This document shows, piece after piece, positions 24,404 through 35,961 of a stretch of DNA of 64,000 nucleotides. Source of the DNA: Rubrivirga marina (GTDB taxonomy: Bacteria > Bacteroidota > Rhodothermia > Rhodothermales > Rubricoccaceae); contig NZ_MQWD01000001.1 in the NCBI RefSeq assembly GCF_002283365.1, positions 1,621,154 through 1,685,153 of the forward strand. Reading direction: 5' to 3'. The stretch's first letter is position 1. Every line of letters starts with the position of its first letter. The notes beneath the pieces were generated by a model that ran no database searches, was not told the DNA's origin, and saw nothing but the letters and a program-made list of their open reading frames with translations. The translations under genes were made by a program, and so were the position numbers.

Positions 24404-25840
24404 ATGGCCGACCTCGACACGATCGTCTCCCTCTCGAAGCGCCGCGGCTTCCTGTTCCCGTCGTCCGAGATCTACGGCGGCCTCGGCGCCGTCTACGACT
24501 ACGGCCCGCTCGGCGTCGAGCTCAAGCGGAACGTCCGCGAGCGGTGGTGGAACGCGATGGTCCGCGAGCACGACAACGTCGTCGGCATCGACGCGGCGAT
24601 CCTCATGCACCCGACCGTCTGGAAGGCGTCGGGCCACGTCGACGCCTTCTCCGACCCGCTCATCGACGACAAGGCCTCGAAGCGCCGCTACCGCGCCGAC
24701 CAGCTCATCGAGGGCCACATCGAGAAGCTCCGCAAGAAGGGCAAGGACGAGCAGGCCGACGCCGTCTACGACCGGTTCGTGGAGGCCCTCAACGCCGACG
24801 AGCCCGCGCCGGCCCTCGGCGCCATCATCCAGGACGAGGAGATCCGCTCGCCGGACTCTGGCGCGTTCGACTGGACGGAGGTCCGCCAGTTCAACCTCAT
24901 GTTCGAGACCGCCACGGGCGCGCTCGCCGAGGAGGCCAACAAGATCTACCTCCGCCCGGAGACGGCCCAGGGCATCTTCGTCCACTTCAAGGACGTCGCC
25001 GAGACGGCCCGCCAGCAGGTCCCGTTCGGGATCGCGCAGATCGGCAAGGCCTTCCGGAATGAGATCGTGGCCCGCCAGTTCATCTTCCGGATGCGCGAGT
25101 TCGAGCAGATGGAGATGCAGTACTTCGTCGCGCCGGGCTCGCAGATGGAGGCCTACGAGGCGTGGGCCGAGACGCGGATGCAGTGGCACGCCAACAACGG
25201 CATCCGGACCGAGAAGCTGCGCTGGCACGACCACGAGAAGCTGGCCCACTACGCCGACGCGGCCAAGGACGTCCAGTACGAGTTCCCGTTCGGTTGGAAC
25301 GAGATCGAGGGGATCCACTCGCGGACCGACTACGACCTCAGCCGGCACCAGGAGTACTCGGGCAAGAAGCTGGAGTACTTCGACCAGGCCAGCCGCGAGC
25401 GCTACATCCCGTACGTCGTCGAGACGTCCGTCGGCCTCGACCGGACGATCCTGATGGTCCTCTGCGACGCCTACCGCGAGGAGGAAGTCGACGGCGACAC
25501 GCGGACGGTCCTCAAGTTCCACCCGGCGCTGGCGCCGTTCACGGCGGCCGTCTTCCCGCTCGTCAAGAAGGACGGGATGCCGGAGCGGGCCCACGAGATC
25601 GAGGCCGACCTCCGCAAGCAGTTCAACGTGATGTACGACGAGAGCGGCGCCGTCGGGCGCCGGTATCGCCGGCAGGACGAGATCGGCACGCCGTTCTGCA
25701 TCACGGTCGACGGCGACACGGGGGAGGACGGGACGGTGACGGTCCGCGAGCGCGACTCGATGGAGCAGGACCGGATCCCGGCCGAGAACGTCCGCCGCTA
25801 CATCGAGGACCGGATCGAGGGCTGGGCGCCGCAGCCGTAG
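24404..25840 (+). CDS. glyS: Glycine--tRNA ligase (alpha2 type)
   Basis: A 478-residue class II aminoacyl-tRNA synthetase. Motif-type sequences: SKRRGFLFPSSEIYGG at the N-terminus, YLRPETAQGIFVHFK (motif 2 region, ~185-199), FRNEIVARQFIFRMREFEQMEMQYF, and the motif 3 region SVGLDRTILMVLCDAY (~345). The anticodon-binding domain occupies the last ~100 residues. This is the eukaryote-like homodimeric form, normal for Bacteroidota. Start ATG at 24404 gives MADLDTIVSLSKRRG. A GATCTTGC sequence at about 24358 resembles a degenerate -7 box. Confidence 0.95.
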   Translation: MADLDTIVSLSKRRGFLFPSSEIYGGLGAVYDYGPLGVELKRNVRERWWNAMVREHDNVVGIDAAILMHPTVWKASGHVDAFSDPLIDDKASKRRYRADQLIEGHIEKLRKKGKDEQADAVYDRFVEALNADEPAPALGAIIQDEEIRSPDSGAFDWTEVRQFNLMFETATGALAEEANKIYLRPETAQGIFVHFKDVAETARQQVPFGIAQIGKAFRNEIVARQFIFRMREFEQMEMQYFVAPGSQMEAYEAWAETRMQWHANNGIRTEKLRWHDHEKLAHYADAAKDVQYEFPFGWNEIEGIHSRTDYDLSRHQEYSGKKLEYFDQASRERYIPYVVETSVGLDRTILMVLCDAYREEEVDGDTRTVLKFHPALAPFTAAVFPLVKKDGMPERAHEIEADLRKQFNVMYDESGAVGRRYRRQDEIGTPFCITVDGDTGEDGTVTVRERDSMEQDRIPAENVRRYIEDRIEGWAPQP

Positions 25841-25858
25841 CCCGACTGCTGGATCTGC

Positions 25859-25878
25859 CCGCCTCGGCACCGAGGCGG
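25859..25878. repeat. Palindromic element copy 11
   Basis: Perfect arms, CA centre, filling the gap between the stops of convergent glyS and the regulatory-domain protein gene (6 bases from the latter); it could serve both transcripts. Confidence 0.9.
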
Positions 25879-25884
25879 GTGGGG

Positions 25885-26988
25885 TCAGCGGGCGCGCGGC
25901 GGGAGGGCGTAGTCGGCCGGGAGGAGGTCGGCGAGCCGCTCGAAGCCGAGGTAGCCGCGTGCCAGCACGTCGAGCGGCGCCGCCAGCGTCCCGTCGGCGT
26001 CGACGGCGACGGACTCGGCCCGGAGCTCGATCGACGACCGCTGCTCGTCGGCCGGCGCCGATCGGGTCTCGGCGAACCACCGCGAGCCGGGGTAGCCCGC
26101 GTCCTCCGCCTCGTCGTAGTGGACGTCGAGCCGGCCGTCGAAGCGGAGCTGGCCGGTCCCGTCGCGGCGCCGCTCGAACACGTCGCGGGCGTCGGCGGGG
26201 CGCGGACGACCGGCCGCGCTCCGCCCGAAGGCGTCCGCGTTGAACGACGCGTCGGCCTCCTCGTCGAGGAACAGGTCGAAGCCCTCGGCCTCGGCCGTGC
26301 CGCCGAGGAGGGCGCGCAGGAGGTGGCGGAGCGAGCCGCGGTAGGCCCGGACGCGGGCGGCGGCCCACCGCACGGCCTCGGCGTTCGACGCCGGCTCCAG
26401 CGGCTCGAACCGCTCGTCGCCGTCGTACCGGACCTCGGTGTCGGAGAGCGCGAACCCCCGGAGGTCGTACGTCAGCCGGTAGCCGAGCGCGCGGTTCTCG
26501 ATGGCGAGCGGCTTGGCCGCCGCCGCCTGCAGACCGCCGACGCCTTCGCGGAACTCCAGGACCTCCGGATTCACGATCCGCACGGAGTCGGCGAGGGTCG
26601 ACTCGCCGAGGAACGCCTGCTCGAACGTGGCGAGTTGGCTCTGCCAGCGCGGGTCGCGTGGGGCCTCGACGCGCACGAATCCGACGGTCCGCCGGGCGCC
26701 GTTCAGCACGAAATCGGTCGCGATCTCCTGCCCAGCCTCGGCGACGATCTCCTGGGTCTCGGCCTCGTACCCGACGAGCGACGCGACGAGCCGGTGCGCG
26801 CCGGGCGGGACGCCCTCGATCCGGTAGCGGCCCTCGGCATCGGCCGCGTCGCCGCGGGTCGTGCCGGAGAGGTAGACGTTGGCGCCGGCGAGCGGGGCCC
26901 CGTCGCCGCCGCGGACGGTGCCGGTGAGCGTGGCGGGCTGGGCGCCGGCGGCGCCGGCCAACAGGAGGGAGCAGAAGAGCAAACGCAT
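25885..26988 (-). CDS. Carboxypeptidase-regulatory-like domain protein, exported
   Basis: A 367-residue protein with signal peptide (MRLLFCSLLLAGAAGAQ, cut ~16). Residues 19-100 form a carboxypeptidase D regulatory-like domain (LTGTVRGGDGAPLAGANVYL, then GRYRIEGVPPGAHRLVASLVGYE). The rest, about 260 residues, includes RTVGFVRVEAPRDPRWQSQLATFEQAFLG-like sequence seen in Bacteroidota/Rhodothermota proteins of unknown function that start like TonB-receptor N-termini but lack a barrel. Last gene of a five-gene minus-strand operon, 31 bases after the GH1-like gene. Function unknown; periplasmic or outer-membrane-associated by inference. Confidence 0.78.
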   Translation of the reverse strand: MRLLFCSLLLAGAAGAQPATLTGTVRGGDGAPLAGANVYLSGTTRGDAADAEGRYRIEGVPPGAHRLVASLVGYEAETQEIVAEAGQEIATDFVLNGARRTVGFVRVEAPRDPRWQSQLATFEQAFLGESTLADSVRIVNPEVLEFREGVGGLQAAAAKPLAIENRALGYRLTYDLRGFALSDTEVRYDGDERFEPLEPASNAEAVRWAAARVRAYRGSLRHLLRALLGGTAEAEGFDLFLDEEADASFNADAFGRSAAGRPRPADARDVFERRRDGTGQLRFDGRLDVHYDEAEDAGYPGSRWFAETRSAPADEQRSSIELRAESVAVDADGTLAAPLDVLARGYLGFERLADLLPADYALPPRAR

Positions 26989-27019
26989 GCCCTCGGATAC
27001 GACGTGGCGGGCCGTGGCG

Positions 27020-28231
27020 TCAAGGCGATCCGGACGCCGGCTCTGCTCGCCTCGGCGCCGAGGCGGGCACGGGCGACGGGAGCCGGGCCCGCCACCGCGC
27101 CAGCTCGCGCGCGAGCGGGGCGTGGACGGGGCGGGCGCCGTCGGGGTCGAGGTAGCCGAGGAGGCCGTTCGGGCAGTGCCGGTCGTCGTCCCACCCGGGG
27201 TGGTTCGCGATGGGGTACCAGCACACGCCGTCGAGGCGGACGCCGGCCGCACGCGCGGCGCGGACCTCGCCGGCCACGTAGCGGAGCCACTCGGCCCGCT
27301 CGTCGCCCTCGCTCCCGGTCTCAGCCACGACGACGGGGCGGCCGTAGCGGGCCGCGACCTCGGTCAGGATCCGGCGGAGCGGCCGGTACTGCGGGTGCCC
27401 CCGCCCGATCGGCGGCCCGCCGTGGACCCACTGGTTCGTCGGGTAGTAGTTGACGCCGAGCACGTCGAGGACGTCCTCGCTCCCGCCGACCTGGGGCCAG
27501 AGGTGGCCCGCCAGCAGGTCCCACGCCTGAAACTGGGCGAGCCGGTGGCCCTCGGCGTGCGGCGCATCGTGCGGTCGCGACGGGTCGCAGGCGACGTGGA
27601 TGGCCGGCTCGGCCCAGAGCAGGCGCGCGCGGCGGTCGACGTCGCGGACGGCGTCGACTCCGCCGAGGGCGGCCCGCGCTAGTTGGACCTTGAGCTCGAA
27701 CCCGCGCCCGTTCGCGAACGGCGGGAGGTAGCCCGCGTCGCCGCCAGCCCACGACCAGAACGAGATCTCGTTGACCGGGCACCACCACGGGACGCCGTCG
27801 GTCTCGGACCGGACGACCTCGGCCGCGGCCCGCGCGAACGCCTCGAACCGGCGGACGAACGTCGGCCCCCACACGTCGAGGCCGTCGGGGACGCCGTAGT
27901 GGCAGAGGTCCCAGATCACCTGCGTCTCGGTCTCGCGCGCCGCCCGGAGCTGAGGCAGGAACGATGACCAGTCGTAGCGGCCCGGCGAGCGCTCGACGAG
28001 CGGCCACCGGACGCCGTCACGGACCGTCCGGATGCCGTGGGCCGCGAGCTGGCGGTAGTCGGCCGCCGCGGCCCGGTCGTGCCCAGACGCTGCGACGACG
28101 TCGACCCGCGCGCCGTCGCGGCGGCGGTGGGAGGAGCACTCGAACCCGCCCATCCAGAACGACTGGAATGGAGAGGGCTCGGCGGCCACGGCGAGGGCGT
28201 CCGTCAGGCGGCCGGTCGCGTTGTGTGTCAT
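27020..28231 (-). CDS. GH1-like clan A glycoside hydrolase
   Basis: A 403-residue TIM-barrel glycosidase without signal peptide. Catalytic acid/base Glu155 is in WWCPVNEISFW (GH-A clan NE at the end of strand 4) and the likely nucleophile is in VVVAETGSEG (about residue 305, strand 7 position). The N-terminal SFWMGGFECSSHRRRDG resembles the (W/G)GFECS start of a beta-glucosidase-like family near GH1. Cytoplasmic, perhaps acting on galactose- or glucose-containing glycans. Its last residues (ASAPRRA) are encoded by palindromic element copy 12, extending the C-terminus. In an operon with a GH2 gene 15 bases upstream. Confidence 0.8.
   Translation of the reverse strand: MTHNATGRLTDALAVAAEPSPFQSFWMGGFECSSHRRRDGARVDVVAASGHDRAAAADYRQLAAHGIRTVRDGVRWPLVERSPGRYDWSSFLPQLRAARETETQVIWDLCHYGVPDGLDVWGPTFVRRFEAFARAAAEVVRSETDGVPWWCPVNEISFWSWAGGDAGYLPPFANGRGFELKVQLARAALGGVDAVRDVDRRARLLWAEPAIHVACDPSRPHDAPHAEGHRLAQFQAWDLLAGHLWPQVGGSEDVLDVLGVNYYPTNQWVHGGPPIGRGHPQYRPLRRILTEVAARYGRPVVVAETGSEGDERAEWLRYVAGEVRAARAAGVRLDGVCWYPIANHPGWDDDRHCPNGLLGYLDPDGARPVHAPLARELARWRARLPSPVPASAPRRAEPASGSP
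27047..27066. repeat. Palindromic element copy 12, inside coding sequence
   Basis: One mismatch in the left arm (TCGCCTCGG), CG centre. In frame within the last ~15 codons of the GH1-like gene. Confidence 0.8.
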
Positions 28232-28246
28232 AGAGTCGGGACGTCG

Positions 28247-30103
<1,857 letters not shown>

Positions 30104-30105
30104 GG

Positions 30106-31317
30106 CTAGGGCTCGGCCGGCGGGCGGACGTCTCCGTCGCCGCGGCTGACCAGGTCGACGGGCGCGCCGAGGCGGGCCTTCGCGGTCCCCGTCGGGCGCG
30201 GCGCGTCGGCTGCCCGGTCCCCGCTGGCCGCGCCGGCCAGCCGGTCGTAGAGCGCGAGCGCCTGGGCCACGACCTGGTCCATGTTGTAGTACTTGTACGT
30301 CGCCAGCCGCCCGACGAAGTGGACGTCGGCCTCGGCGTTGGCCAGCGCCTCGTACTTCCGGTACAGCTCGGCGTTCTCCGGCCTCGGGATCGGGTAGTAC
30401 GGGTCGCCCTCGGCCTGCGGGTACTCGTAGACGACGGCCGTCTTCGGGTGCTCCTGGCCCGTGAGGTACTTGAACTCCGTGACCCGCGTGTAGGGGTGCT
30501 CGTTCGGGAAGTTGACGACCGGGGCCGGCTGGAACCGCTCACACGCGTGCGTCTCGTGGACGAACTGGAGCGAGCGGTAGGGGAGCGTCCCGTAGCGGAA
30601 GTCGAAGTACTCGTCGACCGGGCCCGTGTAGATCAGCCGCCGGTACGGGACGAGGTCGCGGACCTCGCGGAAGTCGGCGTTGAGCATGACCTGGATCCGC
30701 GGGTGGTCCAGCATCCGCTCGAACATCCGGGTGTACCCGTGGAGCGGCATGGCCTGGTACGTGTCGGTGAAGTACCGGTCGTCCCGGTTCGTCCGGGTCG
30801 GGACGCGGGACGTCACGCTCGCGTCGAGCTCGGACGGGTCGAGGTCCCACTGCTTCCGCGTGTAGCCGCGGAAGAACTTGCGGTACAGCTCCTCGCCGAC
30901 CCGGCTCACGACGACGTCCTCGCTCGTCCGGATCGTCTCGCGCGGCTGGGCCACGGACTGGAAGAACGCCTCGACCTCGAACGAGGTCAGGCTCAGCCCG
31001 TAGAGCGCGTTGATCGTGTCGAGGTTGATCGGGATGGGGACGAGCCGGCCGTCGACGCTCGCGCGGACGCGGTGTTCGTACGGCCGCCACGCCGTGAACC
31101 GCGAGAGGTGGTCCCAGACGCGCTTCGCGTTCGTGTGGAAGATGTGGGGGCCGTAGCGGTGGACGAGGAGCCCGTCGGCGTTGTACTCGTCGTAGGCGTT
31201 CCCGCCGATGTGGGCCCGGCGGTCGATGAGGAGGACGCGCTCGCCCAGCCCGGCCGCCAGCCGCTCGGCGAGGACGGAGCCGGCGAACCCGGCCCCGACG
31301 ATGAGGGTGTCGAACAT
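30106..31317 (-). CDS. glf: UDP-galactopyranose mutase
   Basis: A 403-residue FAD enzyme that converts UDP-galactopyranose to UDP-galactofuranose. FAD site [17 protein letters not shown] at residues ~5-21; [19 protein letters not shown] (~54-63) and [11 protein letters not shown] (~155) are family motifs; [21 protein letters not shown] forms the substrate loop region. Length is typical. It starts immediately after the glycosyltransferase stop (no gap), so the two are coupled. The presence of galactofuranose in a surface glycan is the natural inference. Confidence 0.94.
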   Translation of the reverse strand: MFDTLIVGAGFAGSVLAERLAAGLGERVLLIDRRAHIGGNAYDEYNADGLLVHRYGPHIFHTNAKRVWDHLSRFTAWRPYEHRVRASVDGRLVPIPINLDTINALYGLSLTSFEVEAFFQSVAQPRETIRTSEDVVVSRVGEELYRKFFRGYTRKQWDLDPSELDASVTSRVPTRTNRDDRYFTDTYQAMPLHGYTRMFERMLDHPRIQVMLNADFREVRDLVPYRRLIYTGPVDEYFDFRYGTLPYRSLQFVHETHACERFQPAPVVNFPNEHPYTRVTEFKYLTGQEHPKTAVVYEYPQAEGDPYYPIPRPENAELYRKYEALANAEADVHFVGRLATYKYYNMDQVVAQALALYDRLAGAASGDRAADAPRPTGTAKARLGAPVDLVSRGDGDVRPPAEP

Positions 31318-32475
31318 CTAGCGGAGGGGGGCGGTCGACAGCGATGCCGACGGGGTGCGGGTGGGGGACGGGGAGCCGTCGAGGAGGGCGGCCATGGCCG
31401 TGGCCGTGGCGTCCCAGGAGGTCCGCGCGAGGACCTCGCGCATGTCGGCCACGTTGGCGGCGCGCTGACGCGGGCTCGCCCGGAGCGCCGCCTCGCAGGC
31501 GGCCACGAACGCCTCGGGCGTCTCGCCGAGGTAGACGACGTCGCCGTAGGGCTCGGCCACGTCCGTGATCGGCGTCGAGACGATGGGCCGCTCGGCGGCC
31601 ATGTACTCGAGCGTCTTCGTCGGGCTGATGAACTCGGTCGACCGGTTGCGAGCGAACGGGAGGAGGCAGACGTCCCACCCGGCGAGGTAGGCCGGGAGCT
31701 CGTCGTAAGACTTCCCACCGAGCCAGTGGAGGTTGGCGGCGCGGGGGAGCGAGGCCGGGTCGATCTTGACCACGGGCCCGAGCATCACGACGTGCCAGTC
31801 GGGCCGGGCCGCGGCGAGCGCGCCGACGAGGTCCCGGTCGAGCCGCTCGTCGATCACGCCGAAGAAGCCGAGGCGGGGCCGCGGGATGGCGGCCTGGTCC
31901 GACGGCTCGTCGAGGCCGGCCGCCTCGGGCCGCGCGCGGCCGAAGTGGTCGGCCTCGACCGACGACGGGAAGCAGTGGACGTCGGGGTGCCGGCCCTTCT
32001 TGGCCCGATAGAGGCTGGGGCCGCCCGTGAACACGAGGTCGGCGCGGGCCAGGAGGTCGCGCTCGCGGTCGAGGAGCGCGGCCGGGGCATGGTCGAACGC
32101 GGCCAGCTCGTCCATGCAGTCGTAGACGACGCGGCGGACCCGGCCACCGAGCGCGTCGAGGAGAGGAAGCGCGAGCGGCGTGTAGAACCAGACGTCGCAC
32201 CGGCCGACCTCGTCGGCCAGCGCGGCGACGAGCGGGCGCATCGCGTCGAGTTGGGCGTCCGAGAAACCGCCCTCGTGGACGGCGGTGTGGGGGCGGAGGA
32301 CGGTGACGCCGGGCGCCGGTGCATGGCGCTCCCAGCGCGCGGGGCCGCCGTCGAACACGGGCTCCTCGACGACGAGGACGGGCCGGGACGCGGCGAGGCG
32401 GGAGAGGACGTGCTGAGGGCGCTGGGTGACGAAGTCCCACCGGAGGTGGGAGAAAACGACGAGAGGGATCGGCAT
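31318..32475 (-). CDS. Glycosyltransferase (GT-B, GT4-like)
   Basis: A 385-residue protein with the N-terminal HLRWDFVTQRPQHVLSRLA motif of a glycosyltransferase group often found with glf. Rossmann-like C-terminal domain: LGFFGVIDERLD (~205), MLGPVVKIDP, WLGGKSYDELPAYLAGWDVCLLPF and STEFISPTKTLEYMAAERPIVST, the last carrying the E of the nucleotide-sugar-binding EX-type motif. Start at 32475 chosen because the conserved motif then begins at residue ~10. Donor could be UDP-galactofuranose given the neighbour, but this is inference. First gene of the five-gene operon; no convincing promoter seen before it. Confidence 0.85.
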   Translation of the reverse strand: MPIPLVVFSHLRWDFVTQRPQHVLSRLAASRPVLVVEEPVFDGGPARWERHAPAPGVTVLRPHTAVHEGGFSDAQLDAMRPLVAALADEVGRCDVWFYTPLALPLLDALGGRVRRVVYDCMDELAAFDHAPAALLDRERDLLARADLVFTGGPSLYRAKKGRHPDVHCFPSSVEADHFGRARPEAAGLDEPSDQAAIPRPRLGFFGVIDERLDRDLVGALAAARPDWHVVMLGPVVKIDPASLPRAANLHWLGGKSYDELPAYLAGWDVCLLPFARNRSTEFISPTKTLEYMAAERPIVSTPITDVAEPYGDVVYLGETPEAFVAACEAALRASPRQRAANVADMREVLARTSWDATATAMAALLDGSPSPTRTPSASLSTAPLR

Positions 32476-32515
32476 GCGACGGAGTGGGTGGGAGGCACGC
32501 CGGTTTGCCCTCGGC

Positions 32516-32529
32516 GTACCGCACGGTAC
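32516..32529. promoter_or_regulatory. 14-base palindrome between divergent operons
   Basis: GTACCG-CA-CGGTAC, 41 bases upstream of the glycosyltransferase start and about 200 bases before atpD. Operator-like in symmetry; no regulator in the window can be linked to it. Confidence 0.3.
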
Positions 32530-32607
32530 CCCGCCGGCCTCGGGGGAGGGAATCGGGGGTTTTCTGCCTGGGGAGGTCGGGATTTTCGTGGTCCATCCCG
32601 GATGTGA

Positions 32608-34266
<1,659 letters not shown>

Positions 34267-34282
34267 GCTCCCCCGACCGCGT

Positions 34283-34308
34283 CCGCCTCGGGCCCGCGCC
34301 CGAGGCGG
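34283..34308. repeat. Palindromic element copy 13, 11-base arms
   Basis: CCGCCTCGGGC and GCCCGAGGCGG around a 4-base loop, in the 58-base gap between atpD and atpC. An intercistronic copy, which may adjust the ratio of the two subunits. Confidence 0.88.
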
Positions 34309-34324
34309 GCCGACTCCCCCTGAC

Positions 34325-34735
34325 ATGGCTGACTCCCTGCTCGTCGAGATCGTCTCCCCGGACCGCGCGGCCTACCGTGGCGAGGCCCGGGCCTTCCGCG
34401 CCCCCGGCGTTGAGGGCTCGTTCGAGGTCCTCCGCGGCCACGCCCCGCTGCTGGCCGCGACCCAGGTCGGGACCGTGACGGTCACCACGCTGAACGGCGA
34501 CCGCGTCCAGTTCGCCACGTCCGGCGGGTTCGTCGAGGTCCTCGACGACCACGTCATCATGCTGGCCGAGACGGCCGAGCCGGCCGGCGAGATCGACGTC
34601 GAGCGCGCTCGTGCCGCCGAGGAGACCGCCGCCGAGCGGCTCGCCGCGGCCACGACACCCGAGGAGCGGGCCCAGATCGAGGCCGAGCGCGACCGCGCGC
34701 GGAACCGGCTCCGCACCGCGATGGGCCAGGTCTGA
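34325..34735 (+). CDS. atpC: F0F1 ATP synthase epsilon subunit
   Basis: A 136-residue protein: N-terminal beta-sandwich (LLVEIVSPDRAAYRGEARAFRAPGVEGSFEVLRGHAPLLAA) and C-terminal helical hairpin starting about residue 88 (IDVERARAAEETAAERLAA). It couples rotation and can inhibit ATP hydrolysis. It follows atpD after a hairpin-forming palindromic element. Confidence 0.95.
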   Translation: MADSLLVEIVSPDRAAYRGEARAFRAPGVEGSFEVLRGHAPLLAATQVGTVTVTTLNGDRVQFATSGGFVEVLDDHVIMLAETAEPAGEIDVERARAAEETAAERLAAATTPEERAQIEAERDRARNRLRTAMGQV

Positions 34736-34774
34736 CGGCTCCCGGCTAACGGCCTGAGCCTTCATGAAGGGTTC

Positions 34775-34805
34775 TTGCCGCGCCCCCCGTGCCGGCGTAC
34801 CTTGG
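34775..34805 (+). promoter_or_regulatory. Promoter for a candidate small RNA
   Basis: TTG at 34775-34777, 20 bases, then TACCTTGG at 34798-34805: the best -33/-7 match in the window. A 12-base palindrome CCTTCATGAAGG (34759-34770) lies just upstream and could be an operator. Confidence 0.6.
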
Positions 34806-34810
34806 CACTC

Positions 34811-34924
34811 CGACACCGGCCGACACACTGGCCAACGAATCGGGTTGAGCACGCCCAGCCCCGCCCTCCAGGGCGAGCTCCCCGACCGAGCGTCCGACGG
34901 GTTTCCGTCGGGCGCTCTCTTTTT
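34811..34924 (+). ncRNA. Candidate structured small RNA downstream of atpC
   Basis: About 114 bases between a good promoter and a strong terminator with no plausible protein. Predicted pairings by eye: GGCC/GGCC at 34818-34821 and 34830-34833; an outer stem TCGGG(TT)GAGC at 34840-34850 with GCTCCCCGA at 34877-34885; inside it CGCCC-TCCA-GGGCG at 34862-34875; then the terminator stem. It does not match the SRP RNA, 6S RNA, tmRNA or RNase P RNA signatures I know. The 5' end is estimated from the -7 box. An alternative is a standalone attenuated leader without a downstream gene, as the next gene is on the other strand. Confidence 0.55.
34888..34924 (+). terminator. Intrinsic terminator of the small RNA unit
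   Basis: A 13-pair stem GAGCGTCCGACGG/CCGTCGGGCGCTC with one G-U pair and a GTTT loop, followed by TCTTTTT. It may also catch atpC read-through. Confidence 0.9.
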
Positions 34925-34948
34925 GTACCCGCCGCGAGCCGGCTCCGT

Positions 34949-34974
34949 CCGCCTCGGGCGCCCCGCCGAGGCGG
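34949..34974. repeat. Palindromic element copy 14
   Basis: Perfect 9-base arms with an 8-base centre, 6 bases beyond the stop of the minus-strand lipoprotein gene. Confidence 0.88.
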
Positions 34975-34980
34975 GCGGGG

Positions 34981-35463
34981 TCAGCGCTCGAACGTCAGGC
35001 GCGTGCCGGAGGCGAGGAGCGGGAACGAGAGCCCGTTCGAGCCGCCGCCGTTGAACACGAGCTTGGCGTCGGCGCGCTGGACGAGGTAGACCATCCGGTC
35101 GCCCTCCAGGCTCTCGACCCGGCCGTAGAGGTCGACGTAGACGGTCCCCTCGGCGACCGACATCGACCACAGCTTGACGTCGAAGCCCTGCGGGTCGTCC
35201 GGGTCGAGCGAGTAGTCGCTTCCGAACGCGCCGCGCATCTCGGGGAACTGGCTGTTGCCCGTCGCGAGGACGCCGTAGCCGCTCCGGTCCACAAAGCCTG
35301 CGGCGATCTCCCACCGCCCGCTGGCGGCCTCGCCATTCCGCGACACGAGTTGCCAATCGCCGGGCAGGTCGCAGCCGACGTCGTCGTAGAGGCAGTCGTC
35401 GTAGAGGTAGTCGCAGCCGCCGAGGACAAGCGCGGCGAGGATGAGGAGGGGGAGCCGGGTCAT
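34981..35463 (-). CDS. Putative lipoprotein
   Basis: A 160-residue protein with signal peptide and lipobox LGGCD (Cys ~16), followed by a tyrosine/aspartate/cysteine-rich stretch YLYDDCLYDDVGCDLPG. The rest looks like a lipocalin-like or small beta-barrel fold (GDWQLVSRNG start, repeated strands with VYVDLYGRVESLEGDRMVYLVQ). No family recognised. ATG at 35463 overlaps the upstream TGA by 4 bases (ATGA), so it is translationally coupled to the preceding lipoprotein; they may be paralogues of related fold. Confidence 0.75.
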   Translation of the reverse strand: MTRLPLLILAALVLGGCDYLYDDCLYDDVGCDLPGDWQLVSRNGEAASGRWEIAAGFVDRSGYGVLATGNSQFPEMRGAFGSDYSLDPDDPQGFDVKLWSMSVAEGTVYVDLYGRVESLEGDRMVYLVQRADAKLVFNGGGSNGLSFPLLASGTRLTFER

Positions 35464-35951
35464 CGGGTCAGGGTCCAAAGCGTGCGGACGGCGTCGGCGC
35501 CGTCGAAGGCGTAGAAGGCCCAGACCTGTCGGCTGGCGCTGTCCTCCTCAATCGTCGCCACCACGTCGTCGACGATGTTTGCGCCCTCGCCGATGAAGAT
35601 GAGGCGGCTCGCGTCGCCGTCGGCCGTGATCACCGAGCAGTCGCGGAAGCCCCGCGGATTGGCCGGGTCGTAGGCGACCGCGACGCGGTCGTCCTCCCCG
35701 GCGTTCTCGATGGTGGTCCGGTTGCACTCGATCACCCGTCCGACCTCGTAGGCGTCGACGCGCGGCGTGCCCTCGGCGGTGACGGATCCATCGGAGCGGA
35801 CGCGTTCGGTGGTGACGGTTCGCGTCCAGACCCCGTCGAGGCGAGACATGAGCGCGGCGCCGCCGGAGCCGGTCGTCGTGAACGTGTCGCAGCCGGCGAG
35901 GAGAAGGACGGCGAGCGCGACGACGAGGGGGCGGCCCGAGAGCGGAGACAT
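35460..35951 (-). CDS. Putative lipoprotein
   Basis: A 163-residue protein. Signal with lipobox LLAGCDTF (Cys ~19). Mature part begins LDGVWTRTVTTERVR, again a lipocalin-like opening (GxW), then strands and an acidic NIVDDVVATIEEDSASRQVWAFYAF. Unrecognised. It follows the outer-membrane barrel gene by 10 bases and overlaps the next lipoprotein start by 4 bases. The three form a probable envelope operon. An upstream longer frame exists but would run through the barrel gene; ATG at 35951 gives the proper signal peptide. Confidence 0.75.
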   Translation of the reverse strand: MSPLSGRPLVVALAVLLLAGCDTFTTTGSGGAALMSRLDGVWTRTVTTERVRSDGSVTAEGTPRVDAYEVGRVIECNRTTIENAGEDDRVAVAYDPANPRGFRDCSVITADGDASRLIFIGEGANIVDDVVATIEEDSASRQVWAFYAFDGADAVRTLWTLTR

Positions 35952-35961
35952 CGACGTGGGG

